DNA of 64,000 nucleotides. Source: Strongylocentrotus droebachiensis. Taxonomy: Eukaryota; Echinodermata; Echinoidea; Camarodonta; Strongylocentrotidae. The stretch covers positions 367,653-431,652 of the forward strand of contig JAVYIG010000868.1 of the NCBI GenBank assembly GCA_035222895.1, written 5' to 3'. Both the position numbers and the translations under genes were made by a program. Below are positions 24,244 to 33,900 of the stretch, in pieces. The notes below the pieces were generated by a model. It was not told the origin of the DNA. It saw nothing but the letters and a program-made list of their open reading frames with translations, and did no database searches. Every line of letters starts with the position of its first letter. Within the stretch, counting starts at the first letter, position 1.

Positions 24244-25919
24244 GAAGATGAAGAGCCTGCGGGAGAAAGAGAGAGAGAGGGGGGGATCAGGGAGTATTGC
24301 GAAGAGGATGGAAAAGGTTGGAAATGCGGAACGTTTTAATGATGGAAGAACTGAGTGTGGGAGGACATGCAGAGATGGGGAGAAGGGGAGAGAAGGGGGC
24401 AGTAGAGAAAGTACAAATGCGGGCATGGAATGACGGGGGGGGGGCAGGGGGGCGCAAAGGTGGGGGTGACGAGGTGGTATATAGAGGAAAGCGTGTTGAC
24501 CTGTTTCCGTCTTTAAACCTTAAACGCCCTTTCATGAAAGTTTGATATTTGAGCCTCATCTAAGACCTAATCTGATTTGAAGGTCCTCGAAATGGAATTC
24601 AATAAGTTCACCACTCTCTTGAGAAATATGTTCATCGATTAACCGCATTTCAAACCTCTGAGACATTTTTGGTCACAATTTTAGTTTTGAGTGTATATTC
24701 CGTCGAGAATTAGAAATTTCCTTTGAGAAATGGTGTCAACTCCTTTCAAAGCAGAATTTTTTTATTAAAACTGACATAAGTCGTATTTCATTTTCTTTCT
24801 TTGTTTGATTGCAGTATTTTTCGTTCTCTTCAAATGCTGAATCTGCAATCATTGTGATGTGTATTTTTTTACGGACAGCTGACAACCGAAGAAAGAATAG
24901 TTAAATTAATTATATAGGGACGCAAAAATTCCTCTAAATAGATTTTGAAAATTATATATGATACTATACTGGTATGATAGCCCATATCTATTTTTTTAGA
25001 ACTGGATATCCACTTTGGGGAGTCATATTATGGATCACTTCGTCTGGAGTGGTATCCATATTAAAAATGATGGAATCCACTCTCAAAGGAGATATTCGAT
25101 CACTCCTTTGACGTGCATCCCTCTTCATTTTGGAGTGAATTGTGAACATTAAAAGGCTTTCCCTTCCTTCTTTATTATTATTCTTTAATGCGCATAACTA
25201 AATGGTATAGTATAATAGTTGTGATTCTTACTTCTCATTATCTTTGGTCATGAGTTGTCACTATTTTTTTCATTTGTTAGTAATTTTATTTCCTTTTCGA
25301 ATTTCAATTTCTTTCACCAGGTAACGCGTGGTTAATAACTGGCCCAGAAAAGACACATACTGGTAAGCAGGGTTTGTTTAAAGCATATATTTTGAGGTTT
25401 ATATGGCTCTCAAAATGTGACTGACGAATTTAATGTATTTAAATCCCAACCTTTTAGTCCCATAGACTTCAAATTATCTTTTCTATACTTGAGATATTTT
25501 CTTCATGTTTTATTGACAAGATGTTGAGAAAAGCAATACCAAAAAAGAGCGCATATCAGAGCAAAAATGAAACAACAATAACAGGGCATCACGAGAAGAA
25601 AACATATATAAATATATCGACAATTGCTCCACATTCATGAAAAATAACAGCAAAGAATACCCTAATGTGTATGTGATAGAACATTATAATGATCATATTT
25701 ACGTTATTTATGTAATTTTCTAAAGCAATTCTCTTTTGCACCTTCCCTCCCGTTGTTTATTTTTCTTTGACTACAGTCGAATCGTGCAGCACATCGACAT
25801 TCGACGAGGGGGATGGAATCTTACTGGAATGTCCAACAGGCTACCAATGTTACATCACATACGGCGGTGATGCTGAGAACAATATACCCAACAAAGGCAT
25901 CTGTATTCAAATCAAATGA
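20363..25919 (+). CDS. WFDC1: WAP four-disulfide-core protein, WFDC1/ps20-like (partial, last four coding exons)
   Basis: Secreted WAP-domain protein. In vertebrates WFDC1 (ps20) is an extracellular growth-modulating factor. Coding exons are 20363-20540, 22789-22830, 25321-25362 and 25777-25919 (TGA). All have AG/GT borders and phase-1 junctions that keep the frame. Exon 1 here holds the WAP core from RCPPPP to YTC, with the CC pair and the FNGC segment. Unlike the vertebrate protein it carries one extra cysteine (CSQCGC). The downstream exons give FDWLNEP, GNAWLITGPE, ESCST, LLECPTGYQCYI and IPNKGICI. These line up in order with the WFDC1-specific C-terminal region, so this is WFDC1 rather than a generic WAP protein. 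The vertebrate basic tail is absent. The exon with the signal peptide lies upstream and was not found. Confidence 0.88.
20565..20710. repeat. hAT-end-like sequence with poly-C and (CA)n tracts
   Basis: AGTGGCGTAGATACAGAGGG resembles a hAT-type 5' terminus. It is followed by two related segments, each containing CACACACTGAA...GGCAAAA, with a 15-base poly-C and a (CA)n tract between them. No matching 3' terminus was found, so the element is a fragment or decayed. Confidence 0.35.
21288..22194. mobile_element. AT-rich MITE-like element, CACTGTAAA...TTTACAGTG ends, 907 bp
   Basis: Starts CACTGTAAACAAAT and ends TTCTTTTTTACAGTG, inverted to each other over about 9-14 bases. The interior is very AT-rich. 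It is filled with variants of TAAGTAAATTTTACTTA in both orientations, so much of it could fold back on itself. The flanks do not show a clear target duplication. It lies in the first intron of the WFDC1-like gene. Confidence 0.5.
23187..23330. mobile_element. Short internally deleted MITE copy (family A)
   Basis: TTAAAGGTACTTTGTCCC followed by TTTTGCAGG, then AATTTCACAAATAGGACATACATGACATAT..., ending GATGTTGGCTGCAAAAGGG. The interior matches the left part of the element at 61066-61609, and the ends match its terminal repeats. Confidence 0.55.
23811..23951. repeat. (GAG)n and (GA)n low-complexity tract
   Basis: Purine-only stretch of GAG/GAA/AAG triplets then GA repeats, inside a WFDC1 intron. 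It yields a spurious poly-Glu frame. Confidence 0.9.
24140..24245. repeat. (GA)n microsatellite
   Basis: About 100 bases of GAGAGA/GAGGGA repeats within the WFDC1 intron. G-rich sequence continues to about 24470, including a GGGGGGGGG run. Confidence 0.9.
25014..25140. repeat. MITE-like repeat (family D, copy 2)
   Basis: GGGGAGTCATATTATGGATC, then ACTTCGTCTGGAGTGG, GGAATCCACTCTC and ATTTTGGAGTGAATTGTGAA. The same phrases occur at 15066-15210 and inverted at 27340-27495. Confidence 0.5.
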
Positions 25920-27250
25920 TGACGTCACCATTAATCACAACGCGTGACATTTTAAGAAGTTTTTGGACAGGCAGCAACCAGCCCCCCCCCCCCCCCCCCC
26001 CCCCCTCAACCCTCTAACGTCGCCACTTCCCACCATCCGAGTTTATGCTATGCAATTTACGTCCGTCCACTATCATACCGATATAGAAAACCTTTATTGC
26101 TTGGGGTGATCATAACATGTAGTTTAATTAGGCTTCTATACCAACATTACATTTTAGTAGGCAAGCTTCCATCCACTCCTGTTGACTTTCTCAAGCCAAG
26201 TGATTCTTCACACAGTTTATTGCCTTCTGCTTCCTTGAGATCATTGGAGCGAAAATGATGTAACCAGAGTCCTCATTCACTGCATTTAATGAGGAAGGAT
26301 TAATCGTTTCGATAGAGTGATTCTTTCACTTTCTTGACCAGAAGTGTGTTCCGAATTAAGTCAATTATCTGGGCATCATCCCATGATTCCCATCCAATGT
26401 TATGTCCAATGTTATGCTGAATGAGATGGATTGCTCAATCTAAGGGCTCTTTGGGGGAAAAGGGAGAACACGGAAGAATTGATTTAAAGGCGGGTCGAGG
26501 AAAAAATATTACCAGAGGGGACATAAATTGAATGGCAAGATTGAAATAGAGACGACCCCCTTCCCTTTCTAGATCCACCAATGTTTTTTCCCCCTTATTG
26601 GACCGGCTTATTATGTATTCACAGAAAATGACACCATTTCTTTTTTTTAAGGTACAATTTACTTTTGGTAGAAAATGTAGATGTTAAATTGCATTGCTGC
26701 TCGAATAGTCCCAGTGGTTTATAACACAAATCATCGCTGTTGTAACGCTAGCCAGTGTATCATTTCACAAAACTGTACTACATACAAGTTTACCGAAATC
26801 CCTTTGAAACGCGTGTTTTGTAATTAGAATACACTCGATTCAATAGGATATCGGTGAACTTGTACCATTAATAATTTCGTGAAAAGCTGCCCCGATTGCT
26901 GGATCACACAATTCCCTTATTATTATTATTTATTCACAGAAAATTATTGTAACATGTTTCAATGTACAATGTAATCGAAAATGTATTGCTGCAAGTAACT
27001 ACCCAATGGTTTACACAAATGTATTATCATTGTTTTAAAATGTATAAATATACTGTTTGTAAATAACCTGTTACGGATTACTGTGTTTAGTATGATATAT
27101 TCAATTAATTTAATTTAAACAATGAAATAGCGTATAAAACTCAACTCATTGGAATGTCATCGACTATATACGATTCCATTTGTGAATTCAATTTTTAATA
27201 AATATCATGAAAGTACTACAGGTATAAATTATCATTATTCCTCCGTGCAA
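25920..27250 (+). other. Probable 3' untranslated/downstream region of the WFDC1-like gene
   Basis: Non-coding, AT-rich. A 25-base poly-C run lies at 25982-26006. Segments at about 26606-26745 and 26917-27045 look like two copies of one sequence (ATTCACAGAAAAT..., TTGCATTGCTGC / GTATTGCTGCAAG, CAATGGTTTA CACAAAT). AATAAA-type signals occur near 27196. Confidence 0.35.
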
Positions 27251-27339
27251 TGTGTTACATCGAATATTCCGACAGTTCTAATAGTTAAGTTCGTAATTTA
27301 AATGGACAGGCGTTGAAAACCACTTTAACTTTTAGGCGT

Positions 27340-27600
27340 CATATCAGGGTTTCTCTGGTTTGGAGAGAAAATCCACACTCTAAAGCGTAATCAAATCACT
27401 ACAAAACTATCACAATCATTTTGGAGTGAATTCATCTCCAAAACGAAGTGGCATCTAATAATTATGATTCCCGAAAGAGTAGATTTCCACTCCCCTGCAT
27501 CATCATCATCACCATCATCGCATCGTCGTCATTATCATCATCGTCATAATCATCATCATCGTCCTTATCATCATCATCATCATCATCATCATCATCTATT
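27340..27600. repeat. MITE-like repeat (family D, copy 3, inverted) and (ATC)n microsatellite
   Basis: Read on the minus strand, 27495-27340 gives GGGAATCATAATTATTAGAT, CACTTCGTTTTGGAG and GAATTCACTCCAAAATG, matching the other family D copies. A (CAT)n/(ATC)n tract follows at 27498-27597. Confidence 0.55.
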
Positions 27601-28137
27601 ATAATCAGCATTTTCTCTCTTACGAGGGGTTACTTACTTTCGCGCCATGATGACACTTATCACAAATCAAGGGAAAATCGCAGACATGATAACTTTGGTA
27701 GTTAACAAATTGTAAAGTAGACCATGGAAATGTAAGATAATCATGAACTTCAAGATAAGTAATAAGTCCTACTTTCATGAGATGTGTAATGAAAAAGCAG
27801 CAAAAATTGCAATTAAAAAAAAAAAATGATATTAACAAAAAGTGTTAAAACCCGAAGAGATTCTGAAATAATTTGGCCGTTATATCCTTTATCTGCAAAT
27901 GCTGAATGTTGTTCGGTTAAACAGTCATTGATACCAAATTTGAAATTTATGGTAAAGATGAAAATACCCTCCAACTAATGAGCAGGTATGCGAGTATAAG
28001 ACCTTCCTGATAGATAGCCTGACGTGTACAATTAGGGATTTCCTCCATTTCCATTTACCACAGGGTGACACAGACCAGATAATCCTATCCGTTAATCCAC
28101 ATGATCTGACATCAAGCGCTACCGATTTGCTGTTAAA

Positions 28138-28258
28138 GAGAGAGGGGGATCGAGGGGAGGAGAGGGGGGGGCAGAAACAGAGAGCGAGAGAGTAGGGGGA
28201 ATAGAGAGAGGGGAAAAGTGAGAGAGAGAGAGAGAGAGAGAGGGGGGAGGGGTATAGG

Positions 28259-28294
<36 letters not shown>

Positions 28295-28310
28295 GAGGAG
28301 ACATAAAGAG
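28138..28310. repeat. (GA)n microsatellite
   Basis: GA/GGGA-rich tract. Two C runs follow at 28623-28654. Confidence 0.9.
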
Positions 28311-28659
28311 GGAAAGAGGAGCATAGAACATTTTGGATAGGGGTGTCTGGACAAATTTTGCTAACAAGTTGGCAGAATTTTTTTCAACAACAAAAAATGG
28401 GGAAAAAAGAAAAAAAATCTCAGATTTTCGTGCTTGCCATAAAAAAGGAATGGCCCTAATGCAGATTATAATTATGGGATATGGTAATAAGCTTTGTTCA
28501 TACTCTGTCAGAAATGGACCTTGGTACGTCTATAGCTTATGATGTGCTCATGCCAAACAAAGCCCTGCTCTTACATAGTTATATTTAGGGGAATAAGCAA
28601 GGGGGACAGGGTGGAGTAACAACCCCCCCCCCCCCCCCCTCCCCCCCCCCCCCCTCTTA

Positions 28660-29950
28660 CCCTCCCTCAAGTCCTTGTATGATTGATATGCTTGTCAATG
28701 TTAATTGAAAATGAATTGTAACCGGGAAAAATCTCTGTCCAGGAAATTAACAATTATTAATTAACCCACTACCTGTATAGATGTACAAGGAGATTCTGAA
28801 AACAATGTTAACAAATAAATCTACAAGGTCTAGCTGCCATCCTTCCAAAGAAAAAAAGAAAAGGGATCTCTCAAGGTAAATACAGTGTATTTTTATACAG
28901 AACTTTCCAAAAAAGGAGAGCATTTACAGATTAATACCATTTTAATAAGGCAGACATATAGGAATCATTCCTCAAAAACAGGAATACTTGGCAGATAGCT
29001 TTTGACAATTAAAGGGATTGGGTATCTTTGTCTCAGAATCCTGGCGGATTTAGCTCATGCTACAATGATAATTATAAACCTTTAGGTCAGTCAGGAACCC
29101 CATGACTTTACAAGCCGATCGCCTGTTTGATCATCAAGATATTTATGATTGAAAATCGAAATCAAATTTTGCGTTTTCATAATGGTTTTTATAACACTAC
29201 AGTCTATTGAGCAGGGGTGATAGTGAGCACTATTAAAACAAAAATAGGTTTTTTGTTTTACCCTCAACCATGCCCCCATTGAGTAAAAAAAAAAAAAAGA
29301 GGATTCGCGGGGGAAAAATGGCATCTAACAACATTCCCCCCTTTCGAGTAAGAAAATTGAGGAAAAATTTGGAAAATTTGGAAAAAAATAGGGCAAAATA
29401 GGGAAGAATAGAGAAAATAAGGGAGAAATCGGGAAAATCAGGATAAAATAGAGAAGGAAAAAAAAATCTGGTAAAAAAAAAAAATCAAAAAAAAAAATCG
29501 GAAAACCGATTTAAATCAGGTTTATATCAGGCCTGATTGAGGAAAATGAGTATGGTAAAACAGGTCACTCAAAGATTTTCACTTTTTGAGGCACTTCATG
29601 ATCATTTTAAAGCGCAGTTTTTTTAAGGCTTCAATATTACACCATATCACAGACACTGACAACACGTAGAGCCATGAATCTCAGATTTAACATTGTTAAA
29701 CGTCTTCACGATGCCTTTAATGGGAGTGTACAATGTATTTTGTATGATTTGATTTGTTACTATTTTTTTGTTTTTATAGATAGGTGGTCCTTCTATTAAA
29801 GTCGTGGCTATCACAAAGGTGTACTTTGCATCTTCCCCAGTCGTCTTCTTGTTCTTCAATCTTTTCTCTCCATCCTTAAATCTTATTCCTCAGCCACACA
29901 GACAAGATGCACACCAGACCGACCATGGACAAGAAAAACACCATTACATT
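28660..29950. other. Non-coding stretch with a purine-rich degenerate repeat
   Basis: No gene was recognised. From about 29340 to 29510 the sequence is a degenerate purine repeat built from GGGAAAATAGG / GGAAAAAT units. Confidence 0.45.
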
Positions 29951-29954
29951 ACCC

Positions 29955-30125
29955 CAAATGGCAATTGATTGGAGGAGCAGTGGTCTCTTAACTGGGAGGT
30001 CCTGGGTTTGAAGCTAAGTCAATGCGCTAATACCCTTCGGTAAGGCATTAATCCTCATTACCAAGTCCTGTTGGAGAGGAATTAGAGCTGTGGTGGTTTG
30101 TGGATGGGACTAAGGTATTCATTAC
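29955..30125 (+). mobile_element. tRNA-derived SINE
   Basis: GCAGTGGTCTCTTAACTGGG with an A-box-like start, followed by GTCCTGGGTTTGAAGCT (B-box-like, diverged). The body contains GGCATTAATCCTCATTACCA, and the same phrase occurs in the SINE at 50129. It lies downstream of the PEX2 stop codon. Confidence 0.5.
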
Positions 30126-30544
30126 TCTCCATTCCTTTTTCAAGACAAAAGTACAAAGAAAATATACCCTTTCATTTTCTTCATTTTTTGTTAAATAAAT
30201 AGCTTCACATAGATTTTAATCAATTAACAATACAAAATACACAAGTTTAATCATTATTGCACAAATAGCAATTGAAAATGAAACATTAAAAATATAAATA
30301 TTTATAATCAAAACACATCAAGGCAGCTGATAATCAAGTGAACTAATTCATAGAGGGAATCGCACAAAATTTTGTCCAAATACTGCAAGAGTAGATTTTT
30401 AAGTTCTATACAAAAAGTAGTGATCCTATCATCACATTGACAAAGATTAGAAGACCAAGTGGCAGTATGAAAACAGTTTTTTTTTAGTGTCCTAACCTAC
30501 ATAGCGTTCCACCTAACATTTCTCAATACACAGAACTAATGATA

Positions 30545-30690
30545 ATATATATTCTGCTTTTATATAGCGCTTAATACAAATGTCTCTAAGCGCTTTACAG
30601 ATATACTATTACCCCTGTCATAGGATTCAATACTTGCCCGCACACACTGTGTGCACAATCTCCACTTCCTGGGGAGCAGTTTTTCATTAT
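30545..30690. repeat. Short dispersed repeat, TATATAGCGCTTAATAC type
   Basis: Contains TATATAGCGCTTAATACAAA and AAGCGCTTTACAGATATAC. The two GCGCTT blocks are inverted to each other (AGCGCTT...AAGCGCT). Such blocks are common as ends of LINE or MITE families. I cannot name the family. Confidence 0.35.
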
Positions 30691-30955
30691 CTCACAAAAA
30701 ATTATTTTGTGTAGCACCCTCTGCAACAAAACTCAACTATCCCTTTAATACAACATTTTCTGTTTGAATGCATTCACTTCATATCCAAAATGTGCACCAT
30801 TAAACTTGGTAGGCAATACTCTTATTTCTAAAGAAGAAGGATAGCACACTTTCCCCATCAACCAATGAGAACGCATATACCATGTAACAACATTTGAGCT
30901 TTGCTTGATTCTGAGTTGATATTCACATGAAACGATTGCTGTTATTGGCTGCCTG

Positions 30956-33900
30956 CTACCTAACGGAGCACATGACTGGACGGATGTTGTTGGATTCTTC
31001 CACTGCGTGACCACAGGAGGGGCAAGTATAGGATGGATCAGCTTCAAAATTACTCTGAAATGAAGAAGAAAACAAGAATCACAGTTATCTTATCCACATA
31101 ACTTTTAAAATAATCATTTATAAAAATAAGCTACGGTAGGTAGAACTATATACATACTTGTCACATTTTTGGGGTTAATTTACCTTTTATTCTCTTGGTA
31201 AAACTGACTTTGGCTTAAATGCAGAATATTAAACCAGACTTTAGGGCAGGCCAAGATTAGGTATAGGGTCACAGTCTGAGTTAAGGGTTCAGGTTAGGTT
31301 GAGGGTTATGGTTAAAGTTACTTGTGTGACGGAGCATGTGAGTTGACAAGCAGATGCATCCTCGTAAGATTTGACAATCAGAGAATTAAAATTCAAAATT
31401 TCACGCCACAAAATAACGGACACAACACTGAACTTTCGCAAGATTTTTTTTTTTTTTTTTTTGTAAAATAACCATTTCAGGTCTTCTTTATTTTTTCTTC
31501 ATAATAATATAAACATATTCACATTTTCAGCATTTGCCTCCATTTCTGAAGAGATATACATGGTTTTCTAATATTTTCTTCTATTTGTAAACGATAAATT
31601 AATAGGTAAATAAAAATATGAAGAAGTCTCTTTTTAGATGTTTTCTTTTTAGATTCTTTTCCAACAAAACTTTTGTAAATAGTAAAAAGTGCATAATTCA
31701 GAATAATATCAACATCTTTTTCCTTCTTTGAATTAAAATCAATACCAAACAATATATGACATGGTTTGAAATTAAAATTAGACATGAAATATTTCTTTAT
31801 AGTCCTTTCAACTTCATTCCAAAACATACTGACTTCGTTACAAAAAAAAAACATGTGCATACAATCACCTGTCTTATTACAATAATAACATTTATCATTG
31901 GCATTAATTTTCCATTTAAACAAATTATATGGTATTGCTAAAATATTATACATGAATTTGAAATTGAAATTAATTAGTAAGCTGTCTTTTATACTTTTTA
32001 ACTTAAATAACCAAACATCCGACCATACAGGTATACATTCAGCTTCCAAAGTATTACGCCAACATTCTTCCGCTCTAGATTTTTCAATTTTTGTTTTAAT
32101 TAACTCTTGATATATTCTTTTAACTGTCAACTGTCTAACCGAAATTATGCTAAAGATCCCTTGCATGAAAAGGGCTGTTGTGAACAGCTATGCTTGTGAA
32201 TTACAGGCCCAAAAGGGTAGAAATTTTATCCTAACCTTTCAAAATAATAGGAATGAGCAATGCATGATTACTACATAAAGATAGAATTAACCCACTAGCT
32301 ACTGGAACATTGTAGTCCATGTATCAAGCCAGTGTCAGTGAGAGAATTGAGTATTCATCGGGTTAATATAAAAACAGTCATAGGATTCACATTAAAAAAT
32401 ATTACAATGGATGTCAGCATCATTTTCATTATAATAATGTAACAACCACATTTATAATTCAACATATCCAGGGGACAGTGACACAAAGACGTAACTCCAT
32501 TTTGGCCATTTTGAGAAAAAGTGGTTTATGTGTCACTGAGCACTTGGGCCTTAAGGAGTTAAGTCTATGTTTCACTAGCCATTGACTTCAATGGGGTGTT
32601 GGGTGGAGTTAAGTCTTTGTGTTTCCTGGAAAGCCCACATTTTTCAGAACATTTTGATATCAAATACTCATTTTGGCAAAATATGGAGTTACGTCTTTGT
32701 GTCATACGGTCAACTCCCTCTCACCTTGAGACAGTAGTAGCAGAAGACATGCTGGCATCCCATCTCCTGGGGACACGTCGGCCACTCCCCACAGACTGCA
32801 CACTCCTTGCACTCCGCCAACGACCGCTGCAAGGTGCCCCGCCCCGCCGGGACGCCAGCGATCCTCCGTCGAATCACGTTCCGGATGCGATGGATGTTGA
32901 CCAGGGGGAGGAGGAAGAAGAGGAACTCAGCAAAGCCGTGCCATAGAAGCTCTCGGGTCATGAACTCAAAGGTCACCTGGTAATTATTACAAAGGTCAAA
33001 GTTGGAAAGTTAAAAGCGAATGTTTTGCTGATAGAAGCTCTAATGGAGGTAACTCAAGTGTTACCTAGTATTTACAAAGGTCAAAGGTGGAAAGTTGAAA
33101 GTGACTGTTTTGTTGAAAGCAGCTCTAATGGGGGAAACTCAAGTGTTACCTGGTACTTACAAAGGTTAAGGGTCACAGGTGCATAGTTGAGAGAAGCTAC
33201 TTCGCTGAGTCCATTATGTGGAAGTTCTTTAGTCACAAACTCAAAGGTCACCTAGTTATTTCAAAGTTTATATAATTCAAAGGTGAAATACTAAGAGATT
33301 CCTTTTTGCTGATGAGGATGCCATGCCATTGTGTTATGAACTCAAGGGTCACCTTGTATCTACACAGGTTAGAGGTCAAAGATGGAATTCTGAAAGAGAT
33401 TAGTTGCTGATAAGGAAAACAAGAGATTTCAGGGAAAGGTGATTTGGCAAAGATGTTGGTAGTCATACCAATCAATAATAATGAGAGTATCATACTGTTC
33501 TAAAAGTCTTAGAGATCACTTGCTTCATCTGCAAACGAGGACGACTCAGAATTTGTTCTTGAATTGAAAGAATATCATTTGGTAATCTACTGCCACTTTG
33601 CAATTGCTTTATCATGGCAGGGATATGCTGAGGACTAGAAACAAATATTATCCTCTTCTGTTTTACAATTTACTTTACAAAATATCCCAGGAAGAACATT
33701 TGGAATAAACAACTCATGTCTGATCGATGCAATCTATTACGGTAAAATTTTAAAAACCTGCCTTGTGAAGTATTACAGAATAGATAGCACAATCTATGTA
33801 ATGGAACATTTTTATGAGGGTTGCAACGATCATATAATTCCTTTGACACATAGAACATATCTTTATGAATATGACCAGAATACTGGTATGTAAATTACCT

